Positions 25,836 to 34,184 of a DNA stretch of 64,000 nt are shown piece after piece. The position numbers and the translations under genes are program-made. The notes under the pieces were generated by a model that was not told where the DNA came from, made no database searches, and saw nothing but the letters and a program-made list of their open reading frames with translations. Numbering within the stretch: the first letter of the stretch is position 1; each line of letters starts with the position of its first letter. The stretch is from Butyrivibrio hungatei DSM 14810 (GTDB lineage Bacteria; Bacillota; Clostridia; Lachnospirales; Lachnospiraceae), in NCBI RefSeq assembly GCF_900143205.1, contig NZ_FRDH01000013.1, positions 39,086 through 103,085 on the forward strand, written 5' to 3'.

Positions 25836-26855
25836 TTACTTAATGTTGTCGTCTTCGTTGTTCTTTTTACCGATCTTCATACGCTCGTGTCCGCCAAGCT
25901 TATTGGCAGCATCCTGGTCCCCACTCAGGATAGCGTTTACAAGCTGCATACGGAAGCCTGCATCGATAAAGTCGCAGTGCTTACAGAATGGATAATTCTG
26001 TCTGCCCTCTGCGATTGCTCTACGAACCTTCTGGAAGGCTTCGCTTCCCCACGCCTCTTTGAGAGTCATCTTCGTAAGGTCGCCAAAGTCAGTTTTTTCA
26101 AAGTTGTCACAACAGCAAAGACCCATCTTGCCATTTGGCATGATCCACATGTCTGTAAATGGTAAAAGACATGTCTCCTTGATGACCTTCTTTGTCTCCT
26201 GCTTGTTTGGAGCACTTCCTGCTCTGTTTGTAAGAACTTCCTGCAGGTATCTCATCTGGATCTGAATATCGAGATCCTTGAACTCCTCAGGATTAGCCTT
26301 AACGTAGTCATATACTTCCTGAATACTCTTGTGGAGCTTCATTTCCATTGAGTAGTTGTTGATGATGAGCTGATTGATATATGGTTTGATTGCCTTGAGC
26401 TTGTCTACACTGAGGATCAATCCGTTTGTTGACATGAAGATAAAGCAATCAGGGAGCTTCTCCCTTGCGTATTTGTGTCTCTCAACAATCTTGGTATCAA
26501 GCCATGGCTCGTTATTTCCATAAAGTGTAAGATGTCCCTTGTAGCCCCAGTCAGCAAGCTGATCAATAATGCTCTTGTAAAGGTCGTCGTCGATCTTGGC
26601 AAGTGGTCTGCACTCTGCGTTTACGTTTGCTGTACAGAATGAACATGTGGAGTTACATCTGTTGATAGTCTCGATATTTACTACATTTGGCATTGGAATT
26701 TCTTCTGCGTTAAGGAAATAATCGCAGTACTTTTTCTGAGACTTGCTTCTTGTAGCAAACTGTAACTTAAGGTAAGCGTTACTTGCAAGCATTGGGAAAT
26801 GCTTCCTTGCAAACCATCCAAACTTACCCATGAAACTATTGATTCTTATTGGCAT
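25836..26855 (-). CDS. Radical SAM enzyme with SPASM-type C-terminus
   Basis: A 339-residue enzyme. The radical SAM cluster motif is C67-x3-C71-x2-C74 (RCNSTCSFC), followed by YGNNEPW in place of the usual GGEP. The C-terminal half has grouped cysteines (TCLLPF, GLCCCDN, FCKHCDF) consistent with an auxiliary Fe-S cluster. It is in a run of membrane glycosyltransferase genes, so the substrate may be a sugar, a lipid-linked glycan or a small molecule rather than a peptide; no precursor peptide gene is nearby. A second, different enzyme of this class is at 41495. Confidence 0.85.
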   Translation of the reverse strand: MPIRINSFMGKFGWFARKHFPMLASNAYLKLQFATRSKSQKKYCDYFLNAEEIPMPNVVNIETINRCNSTCSFCTANVNAECRPLAKIDDDLYKSIIDQLADWGYKGHLTLYGNNEPWLDTKIVERHKYAREKLPDCFIFMSTNGLILSVDKLKAIKPYINQLIINNYSMEMKLHKSIQEVYDYVKANPEEFKDLDIQIQMRYLQEVLTNRAGSAPNKQETKKVIKETCLLPFTDMWIMPNGKMGLCCCDNFEKTDFGDLTKMTLKEAWGSEAFQKVRRAIAEGRQNYPFCKHCDFIDAGFRMQLVNAILSGDQDAANKLGGHERMKIGKKNNEDDNIK

Positions 26856-26895
26856 AACTAAAACCTACTTCCTAATATTCTTTATATTCTTAATC

Positions 26896-28434
26896 TTATC
26901 TTTTAAGCTTTTTGGAGATCATGTCCAGCGTTTCCCTGATGCCGAATGCAGCAAATGGGAGCCAGTAAACATAATATCTCATGGCATATCTCGATGATCC
27001 TTCCCAGAATTCATGGAACATAATGCCGCCAAATATAAGTATCAGTATCAGCATTTCTGAATCTGAAACTTCACCCTTTTCTAAAACATTAAATAAGTAT
27101 ACCACAATTCCAAAATAACAAAAGGTCATAAATACATTCATGATCCATCGTAAAATCGAATTGGTCTTACCAAAGACCAGAGACTTACAAAAGGCCGGCT
27201 GATCATCAACATGCCTTGATACAAGGTCAAGATTGTGTGTCGAGATGCAAACCGGGTCAGCCCACTGCGTCAGGAACTTTCTTGCAAGGAACCTTCCTCC
27301 GTACAATGGATGCTCTGTAAAAAGAGCTAATCGTCTCTTTATCTCAGTTATCGCTGCCTCTTTGGTTTTGTCTGTATCATAGTCATTTTCATCAAAGACG
27401 CGGTAGTTGTAGCCGTTGTACCATCCATCCTCAAGGTAGCTTTCCTGAAGTCCCATAGCTATGTGGGATACCGAAGGGCTGCCTGCCGGAATCTCCTCAA
27501 GGCCGGTAAGTGCGCAGTAATGGGTATTAACAGCTGTCTTGATGCCAAATACCATGATCAGCATTGCCGCAATGATAACTATTGTTCTCTTGACATCTCT
27601 TCCTACAGTGTTAGCAAGCCTGTGCTCTCTAACAGTGTGGAGGAGCACCATCATTATAAGTGCAATAACTGCAATCTCGCAGTTTGTCTTTAACATAACG
27701 GCTATAGCAATGAAAATGCCTGAAAGAAGCCCGTATCTAACCTTATCTCTTTTCATATAAAGGATCATGAAATATAGAGCCAAGGTCTGCGGCGCCATAC
27801 TAAGGATGTCGCCATAGATATAGGTCACATAATTATAGAAAAAAAGACACCCTGCGGACATAAGAGCCATGATACCGCAGATCTCTCTATCTTCAAACAT
27901 CTCCCAGGTCATCTTGTAGATGAGGTCTACTGTGATGACGATGGAAACAAGCTGCAGTATATCCCATGCCAGATAATTTCCAGTTCCAAAGATACTGCAT
28001 ACAAGCTGGCCAAAATAGACATAGCCAAGCTGAAAAGGCCAAATAAACAAATAACCGCCCTTTTGAGTTAAGGACGAATAATCCCCTGCCATAAAGGCAT
28101 TTATTATATCATCCAAGGTCTTGGAATCATTAACGGGCTGAGGTTTTATCACAAGGATCAGCATCAGACAGTAGGCGATGCAAAAGATAAGAGCAAAGCC
28201 GATCATCTTTTTGCTGGTAAATACATCTTTTGACTTAAGAAAAGCAAAGATTCCAAATACGAGTATCAATGAAATCAGGAGCAGCGGAATGTTCTCTCTA
28301 GAGTAATGAGGGAAATCCACATCCACATGCATTTCATAGGTGATAGTAGTGAGAATGCTGGCTCCAAGCACAGTCAGAGTTGCCACCATCAGGCAGAATA
28401 ATATTATGTTAAAAAAAACTTTCTTAAGCTTCAC
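26896..28434 (-). CDS. GT39-like (GT-C) membrane glycosyltransferase
   Basis: About 512 residues with around eleven membrane segments and a short cytoplasmic end. The first outside loop (KPQPVNDSKTLDDIINAF) holds several Asp, and the second (YSSLTQKGGYLF) fits PMT/ArnT-type enzymes that use polyprenyl-phosphate sugars. The best start is GTG 28434, which overlaps the end of the upstream gene and has GGAG nine bases before it; the longer frame from ATG 28458 has a poor site. Donor and acceptor are unknown. Confidence 0.65.
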   Translation of the reverse strand: MKLKKVFFNIILFCLMVATLTVLGASILTTITYEMHVDVDFPHYSRENIPLLLISLILVFGIFAFLKSKDVFTSKKMIGFALIFCIAYCLMLILVIKPQPVNDSKTLDDIINAFMAGDYSSLTQKGGYLFIWPFQLGYVYFGQLVCSIFGTGNYLAWDILQLVSIVITVDLIYKMTWEMFEDREICGIMALMSAGCLFFYNYVTYIYGDILSMAPQTLALYFMILYMKRDKVRYGLLSGIFIAIAVMLKTNCEIAVIALIMMVLLHTVREHRLANTVGRDVKRTIVIIAAMLIMVFGIKTAVNTHYCALTGLEEIPAGSPSVSHIAMGLQESYLEDGWYNGYNYRVFDENDYDTDKTKEAAITEIKRRLALFTEHPLYGGRFLARKFLTQWADPVCISTHNLDLVSRHVDDQPAFCKSLVFGKTNSILRWIMNVFMTFCYFGIVVYLFNVLEKGEVSDSEMLILILIFGGIMFHEFWEGSSRYAMRYYVYWLPFAAFGIRETLDMISKKLKR

Positions 28435-29677
28435 CGTACTTTTCTCCAGTATCGCCATTTATGAGCTTCATGATATCTATGGTCACATAAAGGTACGCTG
28501 CCACGTAGAAAAGTGATACTACCGGCATATTTATAAGGTCACCTGCTCTAAACAAAGTCTTTGCATAAACAGCAAGGGAGCAGATATTTGCAATAAGCAT
28601 AGGCCACAGGATCTTTTTCCTAAGAAGGATCGCAAAAGGAGTCAGAAGGAGCAGTACTGAATAGTCGTACCTCTCGTGCATTCCAGGAAGGAGCACAACG
28701 CAGGTCCAGGCTGTCCAAATGGCAAGATAAAGAACTGTTCTCTTATCAAGATTTTCCTTTTTCCTGTAGCAGGTGTAGGTGATGATGACAAGCACCGCAA
28801 AAGTCAGCATGATAGCCGCTGTTGAAAGAAGACTGTCATAATCATCAAGACCTAAATTATATAGATTTGGGAAAAATGAAACCATTCCATAGCCTTCAGA
28901 ATCAAGTTCCCTTGTCTGATAAAGGTATGAAAGGTAGGTTCTCCTAAGGCCATTTCCACAGAGAACTTCCGGAAGACCGGCAATAAAGTAAATTGCAGGA
29001 ATCCATAAGAATTCCAGGATGCTAAAGCTGTTTCTAGCCTGCGCGTCCTTGACCACTTTGTCATAGCTGTGGAAACCCTCAGTAATATAGAGAATTATGA
29101 GAACCGGCAAAAAGATCACAGACTGGAGCTTTACTGCAAAGGCAACTCCATACCAGATGAAGGTTGCTCTGTAGTGCTGCTTTAACATATGGTAAATGGA
29201 TATCAATATAAAACAAGTATAGATGGAATCCACCTGCTTCCAAAGGGAACCGTTAAAGGCAACGAATGGAAGGAAAAGTGTAGCAACTCCTGCAAACATA
29301 GAGTGGTGCTTGCGTCCTGTAAGGACATAGAAGATTCCAAAAATAGAACATGCAGATAACATCTCGCAAACATAGGTCACTACTGAAAGTGGAATCCATG
29401 GCTCCACAGGAAGGAGACTACAAAGAGCATACAGCACATTAAGTGGAACATAGTAATCGCCAATAGCGTTACCAAGGCCTTTGATAATGCCGTTTTCTCT
29501 ATAGAAATCCACCCAAGGTTTGTAATAGCTCTCATAATCAGGAGAAAGAGTTGTCTCTGAAGCAAACCTGCATCTGATAGCTGTAGCAGCAAAGATCATT
29601 GCAAGCATGCAGATTTCAAAGAGATATTTACTTATTAGATTTTTGATAAACTTATCAATTCCTAATTCTTTCTTCAT
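28424..29677 (-). CDS. Gpi18-like mannosyltransferase-type membrane protein
   Basis: A 417-residue protein with about ten membrane segments. SPDYESYYKPWVDFYRENG in the first loop and LLPGMHERYDY later are landmarks of the Gpi18/ALG6-ALG8-like GT-C group. It lies just downstream of the GDP-mannose synthesis gene (15 bases), which makes mannosyl transfer a fair guess but not a proof. It is translationally coupled to the next GT-C gene. Confidence 0.7.
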   Translation of the reverse strand: MKKELGIDKFIKNLISKYLFEICMLAMIFAATAIRCRFASETTLSPDYESYYKPWVDFYRENGIIKGLGNAIGDYYVPLNVLYALCSLLPVEPWIPLSVVTYVCEMLSACSIFGIFYVLTGRKHHSMFAGVATLFLPFVAFNGSLWKQVDSIYTCFILISIYHMLKQHYRATFIWYGVAFAVKLQSVIFLPVLIILYITEGFHSYDKVVKDAQARNSFSILEFLWIPAIYFIAGLPEVLCGNGLRRTYLSYLYQTRELDSEGYGMVSFFPNLYNLGLDDYDSLLSTAAIMLTFAVLVIITYTCYRKKENLDKRTVLYLAIWTAWTCVVLLPGMHERYDYSVLLLLTPFAILLRKKILWPMLIANICSLAVYAKTLFRAGDLINMPVVSLFYVAAYLYVTIDIMKLINGDTGEKYGEA

Positions 29678-29692
29678 CTGTTCTCCTATTAT

Positions 29693-31015
29693 TTATTCTG
29701 GAAAATCATACTTTACCTTATCTTCGACGCTGATTTCTTTTCCCACCTGAACTTCATTCAGTACAAGTTCAGTCTTTGCAATAACAGTATGCTTCTGACC
29801 TGCCTTTATAGAGATCACGTCTCCGGCCTTCACGTCTTTTTTGACATCATCAAGGATCACAGTTCCCTCGCCGCTCATAACAGTCCACACTTCGTCTCTG
29901 TGTTCGTGGCTGTGATAGTGAAGCCTATGCTCTGGTAAAAGAACTACTCTAATGACTAAAGCTTCCGGCTGAACATCAACAACTGTAAATGATCCCCAGG
30001 ACTTCTCTGCGTATCTGATGTGCTGAGTAAGTCTCTCAACATAAGGCTTGATAAAGCTTGATCTACCTTTGTCTGCAACAAGGATACCGTCGTTAGAAGC
30101 TGCAACCACCATATCCTTAAGGCCCATAGCAATGATAGGAATATTAAGCTCGTTTACAACGTTACTGTTGACGCAATCTTCATCCATCTCACCCTTACCG
30201 ATCATGTTCTCATGCATCTCTTCTGCAAAAGTATTCCATGATCCGATATCCTTCCAGGATCCTGAATAGCGAACTACTCCGATTGAAGTCTCGTGCTCGC
30301 CTACTGCGTAGTCGAAGCTTATCTTGTTACAGTCTTCATAGTGGTCAAAAAGATCCTGATAATCCTTGAAATCAATGAGCTCGTGAGCTCTATCGATGAT
30401 ATATCCAAGCTTAAATGCGAAAACACCGCAGTTCCAAAGGGCGCCTTCGTCAATATATTTCTGAGCAGTCTCTACATCAGGCTTTTCCTTGAATGCTGAA
30501 ACCTTGCTGATGTGCTCTGACTTCTCAGGCTGAATATAGCCGTATTTCTCTGATGGGTAGGTTGGCTCAACGCCCATGAGGTTTAAGTTGTAGTCACCGG
30601 ACTTTACCATCTTTTCAAGTTCATTGAAGCAATCAAAGTAGCTATCATCAACATATGGATCTACTGGACAGATGATAACTGCTTCATCTCTTGATACATG
30701 GAGCTTGTCCTGTAAAAAAGCTGCTGCAAGAGCAATAGCTGGAAATGTATCTCTTCTGGTTGGTTCCACACAAACTGAAACCTTATCTCCCAGCTGATTG
30801 TGAATTGCAGAAACCTGTGACTTACTGGTTGCGATAGTTACAGTTGCGTTTGCGTCAGCTCTTTTAATCTGACCATATACACGCTGAACCATAGATTCAA
30901 GTTCATCGCCACCTTCAATAGGGTGGAACATCTTTATAAACTGTTTGGATCTGACATCATTTGAAAGTGGCCAAAGTCTCTTACCACTTCCACCAGACAA
31001 TAAAACTATATTCAT
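29693..31015 (-). CDS. manC: Mannose-1-phosphate guanylyltransferase / mannose-6-phosphate isomerase (bifunctional type)
   Basis: A 440-residue protein: guanylyltransferase domain with LLSGGSGKRLWPLS (5-18), CPVDPYVDD, and YGYIQPE, then a C-terminal cupin with HYHSHEHRDEVW (~377-388) as in the isomerase half of ManC/AlgA. It makes GDP-mannose for the polymer and probably for lipid-linked mannose. AAAGG is seven bases before the ATG. Its leader is unusual: hairpin copy B ends 25 bases upstream. Confidence 0.93.
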   Translation of the reverse strand: MNIVLLSGGSGKRLWPLSNDVRSKQFIKMFHPIEGGDELESMVQRVYGQIKRADANATVTIATSKSQVSAIHNQLGDKVSVCVEPTRRDTFPAIALAAAFLQDKLHVSRDEAVIICPVDPYVDDSYFDCFNELEKMVKSGDYNLNLMGVEPTYPSEKYGYIQPEKSEHISKVSAFKEKPDVETAQKYIDEGALWNCGVFAFKLGYIIDRAHELIDFKDYQDLFDHYEDCNKISFDYAVGEHETSIGVVRYSGSWKDIGSWNTFAEEMHENMIGKGEMDEDCVNSNVVNELNIPIIAMGLKDMVVAASNDGILVADKGRSSFIKPYVERLTQHIRYAEKSWGSFTVVDVQPEALVIRVVLLPEHRLHYHSHEHRDEVWTVMSGEGTVILDDVKKDVKAGDVISIKAGQKHTVIAKTELVLNEVQVGKEISVEDKVKYDFPE

Positions 31016-31040
31016 AATATCCTTTCGTACGGCATTTTCT

Positions 31041-31156
31041 GTATTTTGATCATTTGCGGGACGCTCTCGCTCTGTGAAAAACGTAGCAGTACTATGGTGC
31101 TAAAAAACAGCACCTAAGTACTGACGTTTTTCAAAGCCCTTAAATGGTCAAAATAC
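31041..31156 (-). ncRNA. Hairpin element, copy B of the structured repeat family, in the manC leader
   Basis: Read on the minus strand, outer arms GTATTTTGACCATTT and AAATGATCAAAATAC enclose a core stem GAAAAACG/CGTTTTTC and an apical stem AGTACT-AGGTGCT with loop GTTTTTT. Unpaired segments CGTC, GCTACG and AGCG-x-x-AGCGTCC match copy A at 13807-13963; stem bases differ in pairs. It lies between the aminotransferase and manC, close enough to the manC start to influence its translation. Confidence 0.5.
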
Positions 31157-31172
31157 AAAAAAATACCTGTCC

Positions 31173-31510
31173 TGACATGTATTTATGCTTATTACTATCT
31201 TTTTACGTGTCGCATTTAACTTGTTATCAAGTTCAACATGCCTTTGGGCTATTTTACAACTTTTTGCATGCCATTTTGAGCTTGTTTTATAAGGTATTGG
31301 CATGCCTTTGGGAATTATTTCTTGCTTTTTACATGCCGGCAAACCTTAATCTTGCTGTTTTTGGCATGCCTTTTTTAAATTTTTAAAGCAATCCGCATGC
31401 CAAACATCGCCGCTATATATTCCGTAACGCAATGCCAAGCATCGCCGCTATATATTCCGTAACACAATGCCAAGCACCGCCGCTATACATTCCGTAGCAC
31501 AATTCCAAGC
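31173..31510. repeat. Phased array of GCATGCC-like motifs ending in three 35-bp repeats
   Basis: RCATGCC occurs at 31236, 31266, 31300, 31331, 31364 and 31395, i.e. every 30-34 bases, and continues as AATGCC at 31431 and 31466 and AATTCC at 31501. The last part is a clear 35-bp tandem repeat containing ATCGCCGCTATA (31406, 31441, 31476). Weaker relatives (ACATGTA, ACGTGTC) continue the spacing upstream to 31173. The 557-base gap between aminotransferase and manC contains this array and hairpin B and no gene. Confidence 0.85.
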
Positions 31511-31572
31511 TCTTCTCTGCCGAAACGCATCCCTTAACTTGTTGCCATACACGTTCTCTCCGAAGCGAAGCG

Positions 31573-32712
31573 TCAACCCTTGAAACTGTTAACAGCCTCG
31601 ATTACGCGCTCCTGCTCTTCTTTGTACATGCCTGTGTAAATAGGAAGAGAGATAACCTCATTAGCGTAGCGCTCAGTAATAGGAAGGCTACCTTCTGGAA
31701 GATTGAGGTAAGCATAAGCCTCTGATCTGTGAGGAGGGATTGGGTAGTGGCAGATTGTTGTGATGCCTTTCTCCTCAAGATAAGTCTTGAACTTGTCACG
31801 CATGTTCTCGCCTATAAGCTTACCGTTTTCATCAAACTTACTAGGAACTCTAAGAACATACTGATGCCATACGCTTGTTGAACCATCGCGGACAACAGGC
31901 TTGATAACAAGATCATTGTTGATGCCATCAGTGTAAACCTTTGCTAGTTCTTCTCTTTCTTTGGTGATCTCATCCATGTGAGTTAACTTAACTCTAAGAA
32001 GTCCAGCCTGAAGCTCGTCAAGTCTTGAGTTAGCACCTACTACCATGTTGTAGTAACGCTTCTCACTACCGTAGTTTCTGTAGATCTTCATGAGACGAGC
32101 AAGCTCAGGATCATTGGTTGTAACAGCACCTGCGTCGCCGAAAGCTCCCATATTCTTGGATGGATAGAAAGAAAAGCATCCAAAATCACCAAAGCTTCCT
32201 GTAATCTGGCCATTGTGGCATGCGCCATGGGACTGAGCACAGTCCTCAACAAGTCTGAGATTATGTCTCTTACAGATGTCTACGATCTTAGTCATGTTGG
32301 CAGCCTGACCATAAAGGTGAACAACAAGAACTGCCTTAGTTTTATCTGTGATCTTTTCTTCAATCTTGTCAGCATCGATCTGATAATATTCATCAGGCTC
32401 AACGATAACTGGTTTTGCGCCGTTGATCGTAATACCCATAACGCTGGCAATGTATGTGTTACCCTGAACGATCACTTCGTCGCCCTCACCTATTCCGAGA
32501 ACCTTGAATGCAAGCCAAAGTGCATCAAGTCCGCTGGCAAGTCCAACTGAGTACTTGGTTCCGATGTACTTTGCAAACTCTTCTTCAAAAGCCTCGTCCT
32601 CTTTGCCAAGGATGTACCATCCTGAGCGAAGGACTTCAAGAGCCTTCTTTTCATATTCATCCTGATATCTTTCAAAGCCTCTATCCATACGGCTCTGCAT
32701 AATCTTATCCAT
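31573..32712 (-). CDS. DegT/DnrJ/EryC1-family sugar aminotransferase
   Basis: A 379-residue PLP enzyme of fold type I: GLASGLDALWLA, VEDCAQSHGA (~155-164), and the PLP lysine in SFYPSKNMGAFGDAG (K186). Together with the FdtA-like isomerase at 33748 it fits synthesis of a dTDP-3-amino-3,6-dideoxyhexose, where the isomerase makes the 3-keto sugar and this enzyme adds the amino group. dTDP-glucose synthase and dehydratase and the N-acetyltransferase are not in the window. The stop codon falls within GAAGCGAAGCGTC, which resembles the conserved bulge of hairpins A and B. Confidence 0.9.
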   Translation of the reverse strand: MDKIMQSRMDRGFERYQDEYEKKALEVLRSGWYILGKEDEAFEEEFAKYIGTKYSVGLASGLDALWLAFKVLGIGEGDEVIVQGNTYIASVMGITINGAKPVIVEPDEYYQIDADKIEEKITDKTKAVLVVHLYGQAANMTKIVDICKRHNLRLVEDCAQSHGACHNGQITGSFGDFGCFSFYPSKNMGAFGDAGAVTTNDPELARLMKIYRNYGSEKRYYNMVVGANSRLDELQAGLLRVKLTHMDEITKEREELAKVYTDGINNDLVIKPVVRDGSTSVWHQYVLRVPSKFDENGKLIGENMRDKFKTYLEEKGITTICHYPIPPHRSEAYAYLNLPEGSLPITERYANEVISLPIYTGMYKEEQERVIEAVNSFKG

Positions 32713-32734
32713 AACTTTTCGCCTTTCTATATTC

Positions 32735-32803
32735 CATATCTATACATGTACATTTCTCCATACATACATTCATATACACATATACATATCAACTTACACG
32801 TGT
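32735..32803. repeat. Low-complexity ATACAT/CATATA stretch
   Basis: The gap between the GT2 gene and the aminotransferase is dominated by ATACAT-like words. It is upstream of the aminotransferase; GAAAGGCG near 32724 is its likely ribosome binding site. Confidence 0.5.
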
Positions 32804-33739
32804 TTACTCTTTATCGTCATGTCTTTTCACAACATCAATGATAAATGGAGGACGCTTTCTTGACTCCTCAAGAGTTCTCCAGATGTACTCTCCCAAAATT
32901 GAGAGCATGATGAACATAGCGCCAAATCCAAAGAGAATAACCGCCATAAGGGACGCATATCCAAGGATAGGAGTTCCTGTCACGATCTTCTCTCTGATGA
33001 CCATGATGATTCCGATAAGAGAGCAGAGGGCAAAGAAAAATCCAAGTGTTGCCATGCATCTGATAGGGAAATATGAAAAGCTCATCATAGAGTCAACGAC
33101 AAGCTTGATCTTCTTACCAAGGGTCCAACGGGATTCACCAACCTCGCGGTCCTTTCTGTGGAAGTAGATCTTCTCAGTCTTAAAGCCTATCCACATAACC
33201 TGAAGGGTAAGGGATGAGTTCTTTTCATCCATAAGCTTCAGAACTTCTATGGCTTTTCTGTCTACAAGGTAGCAGTCGCATCCACCCTGAGGCATATCCT
33301 TATTTATTGTCTTTCTGACCAGCCAGTAGTAGCAGCCTGCAAAGAACTTCTTGACAGGGTTCTCATCGCGCTGACCACGGATAGCAAGGACAACCTTGTT
33401 GCCTCTCTTCCAGCTCTCGTAGAGGTCCAGAATAAGTGTTGAATCTTCCTGAAGGTCAGCCTGCTTGGTAACTGCGCAATCACCGGTACAAACTGAAAGT
33501 CCAGCAAGGATAGCTGCGTGCTCTCCAAAGTTCCTTGAAAGCTTGGTTGCAACTACGTTAGGATCCTTTGCTGCGATCTTTTGAATGATCTCCCAGGAAT
33601 TGTCGCCAGAGCCGTCATCTACGAATACGATCTCGTAGTCACCGATCTGTCCAAGGATCTTTTCCTTCATGTCATCGTATAACATCTCCAGTGTATCGGA
33701 GTTCCAATAAACCGGAATAACAATAGAAATCTTACTCAT
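32804..33739 (-). CDS. GT2 glycosyltransferase with two C-terminal membrane helices
   Basis: A 311-residue protein: ISIVIPVYWNS at the N-terminus, FVDDGSGDNSW (~39-49), KQADLQEDS as the second acidic motif, then helices at ~232-252 and ~263-285. It resembles GtrB/DPM1-like enzymes that load a sugar on undecaprenyl phosphate. It lies between the FdtA-like isomerase and the aminotransferase, so the 3-amino sugar could be its substrate; that is inference from order. Confidence 0.85.
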   Translation of the reverse strand: MSKISIVIPVYWNSDTLEMLYDDMKEKILGQIGDYEIVFVDDGSGDNSWEIIQKIAAKDPNVVATKLSRNFGEHAAILAGLSVCTGDCAVTKQADLQEDSTLILDLYESWKRGNKVVLAIRGQRDENPVKKFFAGCYYWLVRKTINKDMPQGGCDCYLVDRKAIEVLKLMDEKNSSLTLQVMWIGFKTEKIYFHRKDREVGESRWTLGKKIKLVVDSMMSFSYFPIRCMATLGFFFALCSLIGIIMVIREKIVTGTPILGYASLMAVILFGFGAMFIMLSILGEYIWRTLEESRKRPPFIIDVVKRHDDKE

Positions 33740-33747
33740 AGTACTTC

Positions 33748-34173
33748 TTAGTTTTCTCCCTTTTTAACTTCTTCTATAAATTCATCGTAATCACGAAGAT
33801 ATTCGCTATCGATGTAGTGCTCACTTGCCAATACCAAAAGAACTGAATCAGGAGAAAAGTCGTACATTTCCTTCCATACCATTGGTCCGAGATAAAGGCC
33901 CATTCTAGGCTTGTCCAGAACAACTATCTCTTTTTTGTGACCATCGTCCACAAGGACTTTACTGCTGCCGCTGACATTGATCAAAACGAACTTCGTATAG
34001 CGGTTTGCGTGCATGCCTCGTCTGATATCCGGGTCAGAGCCTGACATGTAAAAGACTCTTCTGATGTCGAAAGGAATATCAAAGCCTGAACCTTCTGCAA
34101 CAACAAGGTTTCCTCTCTCATCGCCGTATTCCTTAAACTCCAATAGCTTGTATGGTTCTTTAATTTCCTGCAT
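33748..34173 (-). CDS. FdtA/QdtA-like sugar 3,4-ketoisomerase (WxcM C-terminal cupin)
   Basis: A 141-residue single-domain cupin. RRGMHANRYTKFVLI (51-65) aligns with the FdtA active-site strand, but the second catalytic His of the usual H-A-H is Asn57 here. GSSKVLVDDG and LGPMVWKEMYDF complete the cupin. FdtA-type enzymes convert dTDP-4-keto-6-deoxyglucose to the 3-keto isomer. The substitution may change the product or speed. The gene is in an operon with the aminotransferase at 31573. Confidence 0.8.
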   Translation of the reverse strand: MQEIKEPYKLLEFKEYGDERGNLVVAEGSGFDIPFDIRRVFYMSGSDPDIRRGMHANRYTKFVLINVSGSSKVLVDDGHKKEIVVLDKPRMGLYLGPMVWKEMYDFSPDSVLLVLASEHYIDSEYLRDYDEFIEEVKKGEN

Positions 34174-34184
34174 TACCTAATCCC

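Noticed and set aside
31041..31156. A known metabolite riboswitch in the manC leader
   Set aside because: I recognise no established riboswitch core, and a sister copy lies after udk in the opposite orientation, which argues for a dispersed element.
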